Below, piece by piece: positions 21,945 through 32,990 of a stretch of 64,000 nucleotides of DNA. The stretch is from the NCBI GenBank assembly GCA_029204225.1, contig CM055096.1:59578397-59642396 (forward strand), read 5' to 3'. Source of the DNA: Diphasiastrum complanatum (lineage: Eukaryota > Streptophyta > Lycopodiopsida > Lycopodiales > Lycopodiaceae). Below the pieces are notes generated by a model. That model searched no databases, had not been told where the DNA came from, and was given only the letters and a program-made list of their open reading frames with translations. A program made the position numbers and the translations under genes. The first letter of the stretch is position 1. Every line of letters begins with the position of its first letter.

Positions 21945-22090
21945 GCCTTCATCGGGCTCTAAGTTTCTCTAATGCACTTGAAGCAACTTTTGAAAATTTT
22001 CCTTCATAAAAAATGACATCTCTTCCTATGACCACTTTCTTAATAGAAGGAATGTAAACTTTGTCTAAACTCATACATTCATCATGATTG
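21945..22090 (-). pseudogene. Small copia integrase C-terminal fragment
   Basis: The minus strand reads MSLDKVYIPSIKKVVIGRDVIFYEG, split here as KVYIPSIKK and VVIGRDVIFYEG. This is the block found at the end of copia integrase (compare VYLPSLNKFVVSRDVIFDE at 31140). Fewer than 50 codons survive. Confidence 0.65.
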
Positions 22091-22099
22091 AGGGTGAAG

Positions 22100-22951
22100 G
22101 GAGAAAGAGAGAAGGAGAGATAGAGATAAAGAAAGAGAGTAGAGATGGAGGTTATCTCAAATGCTCAATGTCATGCTTATGGAGAAAACACAACTAGCAA
22201 GAAGCAAGAACAATGAAACTAGAATAATAAGCAAATCACACAAAAAGCATAAGCAAGATTGATTAGCAAATGAGGATGCTTGAACTCACAAAATAGTAGA
22301 GTCTTCTCCTCTCTATTAAGCATGAAAAATGGTTGCAAATGGTGCCCTTTTATCTTTGGGGTGGCCCTTGCCCCTTGCTTCTTATTGGCTACTTGCAAGA
22401 AGATGGGATTGAAATCCATACCCTTCACAATAAGCACAAACAAATCTATGTTGTAGGAAGAAACACACCCCACCTACCACCATTTGACCTTTGACTATCT
22501 CACAAAACTTAGAACTTGAGTTTAAGCTTAACTTTGGCCTTCTAATATTATTTTTAATTACATGGCCCAAGGTCAAGTTTATGTCCAAAATTATTTATTT
22601 ACAAGTGCTCATTGGGCCATGGGCTTACGCACGGGACCCTCACAACTATTTCCAACTAAATTATTTATTTACTGTAATTTTAGTGGACCCCTCAAGGTTC
22701 CACCTCTAAATCCTATTGGACCTCTTAAATTTCATCAAACAAAAGTATTACACTTGTCTACACTCTAATTGGCACGAGTTTAGCCTCTTACTCTATTTTG
22801 GCTAAATAGTGGCATTACAAGTGGAAATGGGTAATTTGCCATCTATGCCAAATTTGATCCTATCAACATCCTACACCTAGATGCTTGATATAAAAAAACA
22901 TAAGACCCCTATATCTAACATAGATAATCTTTTTCAATTCTTCACACTCCT
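22100..22951 (-). repeat. 3' LTR of the minus-strand copia element
   Basis: Next to the pol end, the minus strand has a short purine tract and then TGTGAAGAATTG, a plausible LTR start at 22951. The body contains a CATTTGCTAAT stretch and a TAAAAGGGCACCATTTG segment shared with 42700-42900 (+) and 57420-57900 (-), so this LTR family occurs at least three times here. The far end near 22100 is a GA-rich tract next to a different copia fragment, and its exact boundary is not resolved. Confidence 0.6.
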
Positions 22952-22971
22952 AAAAATTTATCTATGAAGAT

Positions 22972-24447
22972 TTAACCATTGATCTTGATATAACACCTAG
23001 ATCTATGCTTGATGAAAGCACTTTTCCTCAAAGGCTTGGTGAGTAGATCGGCAATACAAGAGGACGAGTTGACATGCTCCAAATAGATTTCTCCTCCAAT
23101 AAGCTTTTCTCTCACAAAACGGTGTGCCACTTCTATATGCTTGCTTCTTGCATGAAATATGAGATTATCGGCAAGAGCTTGGGCCGAGATATTATCACAC
23201 TTGATCATTGGTAGATCATCTTCCTTGATGAACTTTAGATCCAGTAATAATCTCTTGATCCAAAGCACCCCTTTGGTGGTTGTAGTGATTTCTTTGTACT
23301 CGGTCTCACATGAAGAGAGAGATATCTTATCTTGCTTTCTGGAAATCCAAGATATTAGATTGCCTCCAAGAAAGATAGTGTATGCACTAATAGACTTTCG
23401 ATCCATCTTGTCACTTGCAAAATCCAAATCCGAGTAGCTAACAATGGATAGATATTCACCTTTATAAAGTAGACCATAATCACAAGATGAAGATACATAT
23501 CTTAGAATCCTCTTGGCCATCTTCCAATGATGGATCTTAGGATCTTGCATAAATTGACTCAATTTGTGCACACAAAAACTTAAATCGAGCCTAGTAATGG
23601 TAAGTCAAATCAAGGAGCCTACAAGACTCCTAAACAATGTGATGTCCTCGAAGGATCTTTCATCACCTTTATTAGGATCTTTTACAATTTTCTCCATTGG
23701 AGTATCTATGCTCTTAGAATTTTCCATATGGAATTTTTTCAACATAGAGTGAGCATATCTAGATTGGCATATAAAGACATGATCTTCATAAAAATCAATC
23801 TCTAGGCCTAGGATGTAATGTATTTCTCCTAGATCTTGCATTTTAAACTCACATCCAAGTGCTAGCTTAGTTTCACCAACTAGCTTGATACAACTTCCAC
23901 AAAGAATAATGTCATCAACATAAATTAGAAGAATGACAATATTACTATCAACAAACTTTAGATACATGGAAGGATCATAGTCACTAAGAGTAAATCCTAG
24001 TGAGATAAGGAAAGAATTAAGTCTTGAATACCATGATCTTGGTGCTTGCTTGAATCCATAAAGACTTTTGAAGAGCAAGCACACTTTGAACTCATCCTTG
24101 ATGAATCCTTGAGGTTGTTCCATATAGATCTCCTCCTCAAGATAAGCATTTAGAAAAGCATTGGATACATCTAATTGGGACACCTTCCACTTAAAGAAAC
24201 AAGCAAGAGAAATAAGAATTCTTATTGTCACCATCTTTGCAATGGGTGCAAAGGTCTCCTCATAATCAAGGCCATGGATTTGAGCAAATCCTTTGGCACA
24301 TAATCTTGCTTTATACTTGTTGATGGTGCCATCATGATTGTACTTGATCCGAAATACCCACTTGCAACCAATCACATGCTTGTTGGATGGAGGATCCACA
24401 AGCTCCCAAGTATTGTTGGTGATCAATGCATCATACTCTTGCTTCAT
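22972..24447 (-). pseudogene. Copia reverse transcriptase and RNase H
   Basis: Minus strand, nearly continuous, with one TGA near 23605 where Trp is expected (GSLI stop LTIT). RT blocks: NTWELVDPPSN, GCKWVFRIKY, FAQIHGLDYEETFAP, LDVSNAFLNAYLEEEIYMEQ, SLYGFKQAPRSWY, active site LLIYVDDIILC and DLGEIHYILGLEI. RNase H reads SYSDLDFASDKMDRKS, ISLSSCETEYKE, IKCDNISAQALA and HARSKHIEVAHRFVRE, and ends LTKPL. Catalytic residues of both domains are present, so damage is light compared with other copies nearby. Confidence 0.92.
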
Positions 24448-24599
24448 GACATCATACCACTCAGTATTGAGTGCCTCTTGTACATTCTTTGGCTCTTCAT
24501 GAGAGACATAAAAAGCCTAATCAGTGGAATCAAGATCCACTTGTTTTCTTTTGTCAACATATGAGAGCCTCTTAGGCTCGGATCTATCTCTCATAGATC

Positions 24600-25020
24600 T
24601 TCTTGGTGAGAAAATCCGAGGAGAGTCTTCTTAAATTCTCGACCCCATCACATCATAATTGTCTTCAAAATCAATAATAGTTGATGCATCCATAGACTTC
24701 TTGATCTCGGCCTCTTCAAAAGATGAATGTTGATCTTCATGACAGACAACATCTCTACTTTCAATAACTTGAGAAGAGTACAAAGACTCTATAGGCCTTT
24801 TTGGTGGATGAGTATCCAACCATGATCCCTTTGCATGCACTAGGATCTTCCTTCTTCCTTGTTTCCAAGGGAATATGGGCAAAACAACATCCAAAATCTC
24901 TAAGGTGATCAACCTTATTCTTCTTCAAATATAAGATTTCATATGGTGACTTTCCTCCAAGAGCTATATAAGGGAGCCTATTGCAAAGATAATTTGCACA
25001 ATTAAGGCTTCTCCCCTTGA
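24600..25020 (-). pseudogene. Copia integrase C-terminus and linker
   Basis: Minus strand: EALNCANYLCNRLP, GGKSPYEILYLKKNKVDHL, FGCCFAHIPLETRKKEDPSA and KGIMVGYSS, the integrase tail. A frameshift at about 24790 and a TAA near 24632 break the frame before RT. The block follows gag directly at about 25020: zinc knuckle, protease and integrase core are deleted. Confidence 0.8.
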
Positions 25021-25725
25021 TGCATAATCCTCTTCTTTGGCATCCTTTGGACGCTTCTTCTTTCCATTGGTCTTCTTTCTGCCCTTGAATGAGAAATTGG
25101 TTTTCTCATCTCCATCCTGCAAAGACAATGAACTCATTTTTGCCTTGATGTGGAGCATCCTACACTCTTCAGCCACTAATACACTGTGAAGTTTTTCTAT
25201 AGTTGGAAAAGTGTCTTGAATGGAAAAACTTTGGACCAAATTTGCAAAGTCATCTCCTAGACCATTATGAACAATTTGTACAAGCTCTCTATCATGAATC
25301 TTCTCCCCAATGGAAGCCAACTCCCTATTTAGAGACTTGATTTTGAGTACATAATCTTGTGCACTCTCCTCACTTCTCCTCATGCTTTGCAAAATTTGAT
25401 TTCTAAGCATAAGTACTTTAGAAGTGTTGCTTGATTCATAGATTGATTTTAAAGACTCCCAAGCCTCTTTAGCACTAGTACATGATGATACTTCTCTCAA
25501 AAGATCATTGCTTACATTCATCTTCACACAATGAAGTGCTAGCCTAGATCTCTTCTTGTATTTAATCAACTCCTGTGCACTTAGAGGTTCAACTTCATCA
25601 TCAATTAAGAACTCATAAAGATCTTGGAACACCATTAGTGACTCCATCCTAACCTTCCAAATATAATAATTTTTAGAATTCAATCTCTCCCTGGCTTCTA
25701 GAAGGTATGCTCCAATAGATCTCAT
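25020..25725 (-). pseudogene. Copia gag of the minus-strand element
   Basis: I chose the ATG at 25725 because GAYLLEARERLNSKNYYIW lines up with INAYLLDTNERLNKTNYSIW at the gag start of the element at 28352; the frame is open a further 27 codons upstream. UBN2-type gag blocks follow: LALHCVKMNVSNDLLRE, AWESLKSIYE, QDYVLKIKSLNRELASIG and FPTIEKLHSVLVAEE, then a Lys-rich tail. Gag joins integrase sequence at about 25020 without losing frame at once; a 1-nt loss follows. The element is thus an internal-deletion derivative. Confidence 0.88.
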
Positions 25726-25806
25726 CTTACTAACGAATTCTATACACAAAAAATAGATTTGATTGACTTTGAAACTCACAAAGGTCTCACACTTGTAGTG
25801 TTTCAC

Positions 25807-26710
25807 TCAAATTAGATTTTAATTTAACAAATGGAATTATAATCTCAGTTCTAGCACTCCCTCACAAAGTTGGAATGAAGATAAGATGAAGTGAAATCTA
25901 CTAACAATCAAATCTTGTCAATTTTTCACTCTATTGACTACTCTTGAGAAAATCAATGAACACAAAGTAGATTGAGCTTCTCAACCCTCCCTAAGTTTTT
26001 TTCTAGAATTTTTCCACTAGAAACTTACTTGAAATGCACAAATATTCAAGTAACAAGATCCCCTTGATCTTGATTCAAAAGAATTTTTTGAAAAGATCCT
26101 ACAAAACAATACTCAAGAAAAATGGTTTTGATTTGGACCTAAAAACTCACAAAGGTTTCAATTTGTCTTGATTACCTCAAATTTGACTTCTAGCCCTCTC
26201 TTTGGACTTCTAGTCATAGTATTACACTCCCTCACAAAGATGAAATGAAGATTAGATGAGATTATATCAAAGACTTATCAAATTCTATCAATTTTCACCA
26301 TTTTTGGACAAAAACATGACTAAATCTCCCTCACACTTCTTGATGTACTTTCAGGACCTGTAAAACAAGTTTAGAGGACCTCATTTCATCCTAGATTAAT
26401 TAGATCTCATGACCCTATGTTAAATCTAATCAATGGCACTCAATCTTGGTAGCTTATTTTAAGATTTCCACCAAAAATTACATCAAAAGCCAAATTTAAT
26501 TTCTTTGGATCAAATGAATACCATGCATTAAATGCAGGTTCAAAGGTTCCCAAATGTGTGAAAAGTACAGATTTGGATCCCTAACAAGTTTGGGATCAAA
26601 TCCCCTCACCAAAATCAAGATTCTAGCTCGCCTTCTCAATACTAGTTTATAGCACCAAAACTTGCTAAAAATGGATTTGCTTTTGATCAATGGTTAATGC
26701 TCTTGTACTT
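25807..26710 (-). other. Untranslated leader of the minus-strand copia element
   Basis: About 0.9 kb between PBS and gag with no supported frame. It holds a diverged internal repeat: the phrase around CTCACAAAG(T/A)TG(G/A)AATGAAGAT(A/T)AGATGA occurs at about 25860 and 26230. Confidence 0.6.
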
Positions 26711-26723
26711 GGCTCTTATACCA
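26711..26723 (-). other. Primer-binding site, one base changed
   Basis: The minus strand reads TGGTATAAGAGCC, one mismatch from the usual TGGTATCAGAGCC. The adjoining TACTTTCACA is an LTR end. Only a stub of the 5' LTR remains (26724 to about 26745). Confidence 0.75.
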
Positions 26724-26761
26724 TGTGAAAGTACTATATAGCTAAAATTGATTCACTTTTT

Positions 26762-26857
26762 TAAAAAATGGCAATACTTATATTTGCCACTTTGCAATCA
26801 AAACCATGAGCTCCTGGAATTTTGCCACGCGTGGCAATATTTCAAGGAGCTCATGGT
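26762..26857. repeat. Left part of a hairpin/MITE-like palindrome, split by the copia insertion
   Basis: Removing the copia (26858-33672) and one ATGGT copy leaves a palindrome centred on GCCACG/CGTGGC at 26829/26830. The left arm is 26794-26829. The right arm is 26830-26857 plus 33678-33686. Arms match over about 36 nt with one indel and about two mismatches. Before and beyond lie further TGCCAC/GTGGCA units. This is a non-autonomous, hairpin-forming repeat. Confidence 0.8.
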
Positions 26858-27539
26858 TGTTAAAAATTCACAATTCTAGCTTGACTAGTTTTGGTCATAT
26901 GACTTGTAAATAGTTAGATGGTCATGATGTGGCTTGTCACACGTGCCAAATAGCATAGGATTCCATTCATAAGGATGTTCTCAAGTAGACCTAAGTGTTA
27001 GAACCTTTGGAATGAGTCCAAATTATGCTTAGATACAAGGGAGAAAAAATATGAGCTATTTTTGGTAATTTTTGCATTGTTGAGGGATCTCCAAGATTCC
27101 AACCCTAACTTGGTAGGGATGAAAGATCCACCAAAATTAGAATTAGGGATAGGTTTAGGGCTACTCATACCTGCCCAAAACCGTGATGGATCATATATAT
27201 ATAGGTGATGATATCTCACCAAAATAAATCAAGCAATTTCATGTTTTTTCTCTCATAATGGTGCAATTGCTCTCTATGTTCATAATTGTTTGAGTACTTG
27301 TGATTACTAATGATTATAGGATTGAATGTAGGTCTGGTGTACAGTACTCAGACTGTGGGAGGCCGTACTTTCACACGTGTGAAGCCTTCTTCAAGGATTT
27401 GGGGCATTTAGTGAGGTTCAAGCATAGATTTTTGATGGATTTTGATGGTTCAACTTGTGCTAATCTTATGAAATCATAATCTATTGTTTCCCTCATCATT
27501 TCAAGTGTTTTAGGATCCTTATTTGCTGTAATTTTTACA
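26858..27539 (+). repeat. 5' LTR of the young copia
   Basis: 682 bp, TGTTAAAAAT to TTTTTACA. TATA-like ATATATATATAGG lies at 27193-27205 and AATAAA at 27223-27228. The palindrome TTCACACGTGTGAA, with a CACGTG G-box core, is at 27370-27383, downstream of the presumed start site. Differences from the 3' LTR are an A/C in CCAAAATTAG(A/C)ATTAGG, an A/G in GATCAT(A/G)TATATA and a G/T in GAAT(G/T)TAGG. Confidence 0.97.
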
Positions 27540-27552
27540 TGGTATCAGAGCC
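27540..27552 (+). other. Primer-binding site, initiator Met-tRNA
   Basis: TGGTATCAGAGCC starts immediately after the LTR CA end, as in most plant copia elements. Confidence 0.95.
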
Positions 27553-28351
27553 TAAAGGCTGAAATGAGCTAAATCCTTGGTTTTCATTCAATTTGATCAC
27601 AATTTTTGATCTAAATCTTGTGTAGATTGGATCTTAGCATCTAGTATTGATTCTAGAACTCAAAGTGACTCAAATACATTGGAGATTGGTGTTGTGTGAC
27701 TTCATTTGCAGGTGTTTAGGTGTCTAAAACCAGAGGCAAAGTTGAATTCAATTCACATTACCAAGATAGCAAGTTTTTGCTTGCTCCAAGCATTGATTTC
27801 TAAGCGAGTTTTGGAGGTGATTTCATAGAGGAGGCTTTCTAGCATTCAAGGAGAGGGAAGATCAGAGTTTTGGGGACTCTTCAAGGCTGTTCTAAGGTGT
27901 ACTAGACACCTCCTAAAGTGATTTAGGTTCAGTCCAACCATTGCTTGACTTATGCACCAAATTAGATCAATTTTTCATCAATTTTGATCATTTTTTGCTT
28001 GTGATTGGATAGTAGATTGTGTTGCATCCTCATTAAGTTCCATTTAGATCTTTTACAAGTGATTTTGGAAGTATATTAGGTTGCTGAAATTCACTCTTGA
28101 TCAGATCATTTGGAAGCTTTAATGTTCTTTATAGAAAGAGGGGCAATTCTACTAGTATTGTCTACTTCAATCAAGCAAGTGCATTGTTTCTAGTATTCTA
28201 TGATTTGATTTTGTTAGAGATCATTCTTAGATCTTTATAGGAAGTCTATTACTGATCTTTTCAGGTCCCTAAGAAGTGGGATAAGGTAGACCTTCAATCA
28301 AATCAATAGAAGTAACCTTCATTTGTGTCAAGTCCTTGATTAGGAGACTAG

Positions 28352-30145
28352 ATGGCATCTATAAATGCATATCTTTTGGATACTAATGAAAGGCTCAACA
28401 AAACTAACTATTCCATATGGAAAGTTAGAATGGAATCTATGTGAAAATTGTCAACATTTCCTAGCTAGTTTGAGGCCTAAATTGGCTAAAATTGTAAATA
28501 GTTTTGGTTCTGGAGTTTCACACGTGTGAACCAGGCCACAATGTTTTTATTTACTGTATTTTTTCAGTATGATGAAGTGTCAAACTTCATACCCTTCAAA
28601 ATGAGACCATTTTGATGTATTTTGGTCATATAAGCCATTTTTAGCTATTTTTCCTATATAGGGAATATCTAGGGTCAAGTACCTTCTAGAGAGAGGAGAG
28701 AGAGTCATCTTCCTCATCCATAAATAGTAGGGAAGTCGTGGAGAACAGGTTGGAGAAACCTTTTGTATGCTTCATTGAGATCAATAGATCATTGTCATTG
28801 TTTCTTCCTCCATTGAGAGCATTGTTGTGTGTATTGTCTTCAAGCTATTGTGTATGATCTTAGGTGCTTTCCAAAAGTGGTAGGCTGATGTATTATGGAC
28901 TGTATAATGCTATTTTGGGCCGCACTTGATGTTTATGGAAGTTTCCATTTGTGATAAATGCTTTTTGATCAAGTTCTTTGCATTCTAGGTAGCATAGAAT
29001 GTGTTGCCAATTCCTAGCTTATGTAGTTTGGAGTGCAAGCATTCAAGCCAATGATCTTGGAGTTTAGATCCACTTAGGATCTGTATTTTTCACAATCTAT
29101 CATGATCATGCAAGATTTGATGGAAATTGTAAATGGTAAGGAGGGTGAACCTATTCATCCTCAAGAAAAAGCCAAATACATCAAGAGGTGCAATGTTGCA
29201 CTACATTGCATAAAAATGAATGTTGCAAATGAACTCTTAAGAGAGGTAGGAGATTGCACTTCAGCTCAAGATGCTTGGGAGACTTTGCAAAAGATCTATG
29301 AATCCAAGAACCAAACTAGAATGTTAGCTTTGAAGAATCAAATCTATAGAAGCTATCAAAAGAAAGGAGAGAGTGCACATACTTTTGTCCTAAGAGTAAA
29401 GGAATTGAACAAAGAGCTAGCCTTTATAGGTGACCCTATCAAGGAGGAAGAGATTGTTCAACTCATATTGAATGGACTAAGCTTTGAATTTGACAATTTG
29501 GTTCAGGGATATGCAATTATGGGTAAGCTACCCATACTTGAAGAACTTCAAGGCACACTCATGGCCGAGGAATCAAGAAGGAGCCAAATGCAAGAGAGGA
29601 TGGATAGGCTTTCCATCCAAGGTGGAGATGACCAAGCTCTCTTCACCAAAGGCAAAGGCAAGTCCAAAGGCAAAGGATCAACATTCAAGAAGTCTACAAA
29701 GCTTGAGGATCAAGAAGGACCCTCAAAGGCATCTCCATCAACCACCAAAGTCAAGAAGGACAAATCAAAGGTGAAGTGCTACTATTGTAGCAAGATGGGG
29801 CATTATGCCTCGGAATGCTTCAAGAGGAAGCAAGATCAAAGCCAAGCCAACATGAGCAAAGAGGAGGAGGAGGAGAGTTCACATGAGGACTCTCTCATGA
29901 TGTCCATATTTTCTTCAACAAGCTTCAAAGGAGAAGATCCTTGGTGGATTGACTCGGGTGCTAGTTCACACATGACTAGTAAAAGGGAGTTTTTCTCTTC
30001 TCTCTTATCTTATGATGGACCTATAAAGTCTATCTATACAGCAAATGATGAAGCTTGTAAGATTGAAGGAGTTGGTAGCATTTCCCTTTGCTTAGGATCT
30101 TCCAAAAAGATCAACATAGAAGGTGTTTTCACATTCCTACAATAA
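28352..30145 (+). pseudogene. Copia gag and protease, interrupted by a solo LTR
   Basis: ATG at 28352 gives 29 codons (MASINAYLLDTNERLNK...), then the frame is split at 28439 by a 655-bp solo LTR and resumes at 29100. Dropping the insert and one ATCTA restores the frame exactly. Gag continues with LHCIKMNVANELLRE, AWETLQKIYES and LNKELAFIG. A complete CCHC knuckle CYYCSKMGHYASEC (29777-29818) follows a Lys-rich stretch. The protease motif PWWIDSGASSHMTS has its Asp at 29951. Gag builds the particle; protease cuts the polyprotein. A 1-nt loss in a T run near 30128 ends the frame at 30145. Confidence 0.93.
28440..29094 (+). mobile_element. Solo LTR of a second copia family, TSD ATCTA
   Basis: 655 bp starting TGTGAAAATTG and ending TTTTTCACA, with perfect ATCTA on both sides (28435-28439 and 29095-29099). 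It contains a TATA-like CCTATATAGG near 28652 and the same 14-bp palindrome TTCACACGTGTGAA (28517-28530) found in the host element's LTR. No internal domain remains, so LTR-LTR recombination removed it. It must have landed after the host copia formed its gag. Confidence 0.93.
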
Positions 30146-31013
30146 CAAAGAATCTACTAAGTGTTGGCCAAATGGTAGACAATGGTTTTAATGTTGACTT
30201 TTCTTCAAATGAATGTTTCATCAAGAAGAAGGGTAAGATAGTGGCTAAGGGCACTAGACTTGGCAAACTTTATAAGTTGGATGCATTTGTGGATACTAAT
30301 GTTGTCATGTTGGCCAAGAAGAGCAAGATATCTACCTTTACTTTATGGCACAAAAGACTTGGACATGTCAACTCGGGTTCCATGGAGGCTATGATCAAGG
30401 AGGAGTATGCTTTAGGCCTACCAAGGTCTATTGGGAAGGAAGACAAGGTTTGTGAAGCTTGTGCCTTATCCAAGGCACATAAGAGGTGTTTCCTAACTCC
30501 ATCACAAAGTCATCTCATCCTCTTGAACTCATACACTCAGATGTGCACATTGCTAGCACCAAATCTAATGGAGGTTCATCCATGTTTTTAACCTTCATTG
30601 ATGACTACTCAAGATATTGTTGGGTGTTCTTACTTTCCCTCAAGTCTCAAGTATTTGATACTTTTGTAAAGTTCAAGTTGTTTGTGGAAAAGCATCATAA
30701 TCATAGCATCAAGATTCTTAGAAGTGACAATGGTGGAGAATTCATCTCCAATGAGTTCAAGGCCTTTTGTGAGGAGGAAGGGATCAAGAAAGAGACTTCT
30801 TGTCCTTACACTCCTCAACAAAATGGAGTTGCTGAAAGAAGGAATAGAACATTATGTGAATGTTCTAAGGCTTTAAGATTAGATGCTTGTTTGCCCAAAT
30901 CCTTTTGGGGTGAGTCTCTTGTATGTGCAAACTACTTGATGAATAGGGTGTCTTGCAAAGCAATTGAAGGCAAAACTCCTTATGAGATGTTGTATGAAGA
31001 AACCCAATCTTAA
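30132..31013 (+). pseudogene. Copia GAG-pre-integrase and integrase, frameshifted
   Basis: The frame resumes as HIPTITKNLLSVGQMVDNG. The zinc-binding module has LWHKRLGHVNSGSM and VCEACALSKAHKRCF. A frame change near 30485 leads to ELIHSDVHIAS. The core has FLTFIDDYSRYCWVF (first Asp), ILRSDNGGEFIS (second Asp) and TPQQNGVAERRNRTL (Glu), then LPKSFWGESL. Another frame change near 31000 follows TPYEMLYEE. Integrase inserts the cDNA; all three catalytic residues survive. Confidence 0.93.
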
Positions 31014-32976
31014 TCACTTGAAAGTTTTTGGGTGTATATGTTATGTGCATGTGCCATTGGAAACAAGAACCAAGGAGGATCCATCTTCGACAAGAGGGAT
31101 CATGCTTGGATATGCAAGCTCAAGCAAGGGCTACAAAGTCTATCTCCCATCCTTGAACAAATTTGTTGTTTCAAGGGATGTCATCTTTGATGAACATCAT
31201 ATGCATATGCTTGAAGAAGGCTCAAGTGCTCCAACAATCAAGAAGAAGATGGCCGAGGAGCAAGATCTTGGTTTTGAGGAGGAGCTCATGGAGGAGCAAG
31301 CACCAAACCCACCTATCACACCAAGGAGATCTTCAAGGGCAAAAGTGGAGCCATCAAGGCTCACATATCAAGGCAAAGGACAGCAAGTTGAGGGTATCTC
31401 ATCCACTTCTTATGCTTTATCTAGTTTTGAAGAACCGTCTAATGTTGAAGATGCATTGAACTCCAAAGAATGGTATAAAGCTATGTTGGATGAGTATGAT
31501 GCCTTGATTGAGAATGAAACTTGGTTGCTTGTTGAGAGACCTCAAAGGAATGTAATAGGATGCAAGTGGGTCTTCAAGCTTAAGTTGAATGCAAATGGGA
31601 GTGTTAACAAACATAAAGCAAGATTAGTTGCAAAAGGTTATGCTCAAGAGAGAGGGATAGACTATGAGGAAACTTTTGCACCCGTGGCCAAGATGGTCAC
31701 AATAAGACTAATCATTGCACTTGCATCACATTTTGGATGGATTCTATGTCAAATGGATGTCTCTAATGCTTTCTTGAATGGTTTTTTGGAAGAGGATATC
31801 TATATGGAGCAGCCACAAGGGTTCATCAAGCATGGAATGGAGAACAAAGTATGCCATCTCCAAAGAAGCATCTATGGCTTGAAGCAAGCCTCGAGATCTT
31901 GGAATTCAAGACTACATTGCTATCTTATTTCACTTTCTTTTGTTCAAAGTGAATATGATCCCACTCTTTACATTAAGTTTGATGATGTTGGTATTGTACT
32001 TTTACTCATTTATGTAGATGACATCATCATTAGTGGAAATAGTGTTGATGGTATTGAAAAAATCAAGATAGATCTATCCTTAGAGTTCAAGATGGTAGAT
32101 CTAGGGTGTCTTCACTTCATTTTAGGCATAGAAGTACTTAGAGGGTCTGATTTTATCTTTATAAGTCAAGTAAACTATGCTCAAAGTCTTTTGAAGAAGT
32201 TTAAGATGGAAGTATGCAAAAGTGTTGACACACCAATGGAGCAAGATGTAAAAGTGCCAAATGAAGATGATGAAAGATCCTTCATGGACATCACTTTGTT
32301 TAGGCAACTTATAGGTTCCTTAATGTGGATCACTATAACTAGACCAGATCTTAGCTTTAGTGTATGTAGGTTGAGCCAATCCATGCAAAAGCCATTGAAT
32401 ATCCATTGGAAAAAGGCTAAGAGGATTCTAAGATACATCTCGGGTACATTGGATTTTGGGATTCTATATAGAGGAGATGTGATTAACCTTCATGCATTTA
32501 GTGATTCAGATTTTGCAGGGGACAAGAGGGATAGGAAATCAACAAGTGCCTATTCAACTTTCATAGGAGAAGGTGTGGTTTCATGGCTTTCAAAAAAGCA
32601 AGAAACTATATCTCTATCTTCAACCGAGGCCGAGTACAAAGCTTTGACAACCACTACAAAGGAGGTACTTTGGATCAAGAGATTATTGGTGGAGCTAAAG
32701 ATCATGGATTCAGAGGAGGCACCAATCATCTACAATGACAATATATCAGCCCAACACCTTGCATCTAACCCAATCTTCCATGCAAGATCTAAGCACATTG
32801 AGATATGCCATCACTTTGTGAGAGAAATGGTGCAAGCCAAGGAGATTGCTTTGGAGCATGTTCCAAGCAATGAATGTGTAGCTGATCTACTTACTAAACC
32901 ACTTCAAAAGACACCTTTTATGAAGTTCAGATCATCACTTGGAGTGATTAGTAAAGCAATGATTGAACCAAGCTAG
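31000..32976 (+). CDS. Copia integrase tail, reverse transcriptase and RNase H, uninterrupted
   Basis: One open frame to TAG at 32974-32976. It starts in the integrase tail (LNHLKVFGCICYVHVPLETR, GIMLGYASSSKGYKVYLPS), then a Pro/Ser linker. RT has NVIGCKWVFKLKLNANG, DYEETFAPVAKM, MDVSNAFLNGFLEEDIY, SIYGLKQASRSW, the active site LLIYVDDIIIS (32011-32022 encode YVDD) and DLGCLHFILGIEV. RNase H has AFSDSDFAGDKRDRKS, SLSSTEAEYKALT, YNDNISAQHLA and HARSKHIEICHHFVRE. The stop lies 14 bp from the 3' LTR. Catalytic residues are intact, so the enzyme part could still fold; lack of in-frame gag prevents normal polyprotein synthesis. Confidence 0.95.
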   Translation, partial: KPNLNHLKVFGCICYVHVPLETRTKEDPSSTRGIMLGYASSSKGYKVYLPSLNKFVVSRDVIFDEHHMHMLEEGSSAPTIKKKMAEEQDLGFEEELMEEQAPNPPITPRRSSRAKVEPSRLTYQGKGQQVEGISSTSYALSSFEEPSNVEDALNSKEWYKAMLDEYDALIENETWLLVERPQRNVIGCKWVFKLKLNANGSVNKHKARLVAKGYAQERGIDYEETFAPVAKMVTIRLIIALASHFGWILCQMDVSNAFLNGFLEEDIYMEQPQGFIKHGMENKVCHLQRSIYGLKQASRSWNSRLHCYLISLSFVQSEYDPTLYIKFDDVGIVLLLIYVDDIIISGNSVDGIEKIKIDLSLEFKMVDLGCLHFILGIEVLRGSDFIFISQVNYAQSLLKKFKMEVCKSVDTPMEQDVKVPNEDDERSFMDITLFRQLIGSLMWITITRPDLSFSVCRLSQSMQKPLNIHWKKAKRILRYISGTLDFGILYRGDVINLHAFSDSDFAGDKRDRKSTSAYSTFIGEGVVSWLSKKQETISLSSTEAEYKALTTTTKEVLWIKRLLVELKIMDSEEAPIIYNDNISAQHLASNPIFHARSKHIEICHHFVREMVQAKEIALEHVPSNECVADLLTKPLQKTPFMKFRSSLGVISKAMIEPS

Positions 32977-32978
32977 AT

Positions 32979-32990
32979 AGTGAGGAGGAG
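32979..32990 (+). other. Polypurine tract
   Basis: AGTGAGGAGGAG directly precedes the TGTT of the 3' LTR, the site where plus-strand DNA synthesis is primed. The unrelated LTR at 52744 is preceded by the similar AAGGAGGAG. Confidence 0.85.

Noticed and set aside
22219-22768. Several short ORFs on both strands
   Set aside because: They lie in LTR sequence whose homologues at 42700-42900 and 57420-57900 do not preserve the frames.
32122-32438. Minus-strand ORFs across the young copia
   Set aside because: Antisense shadows of the intact RT/RNase H frame.
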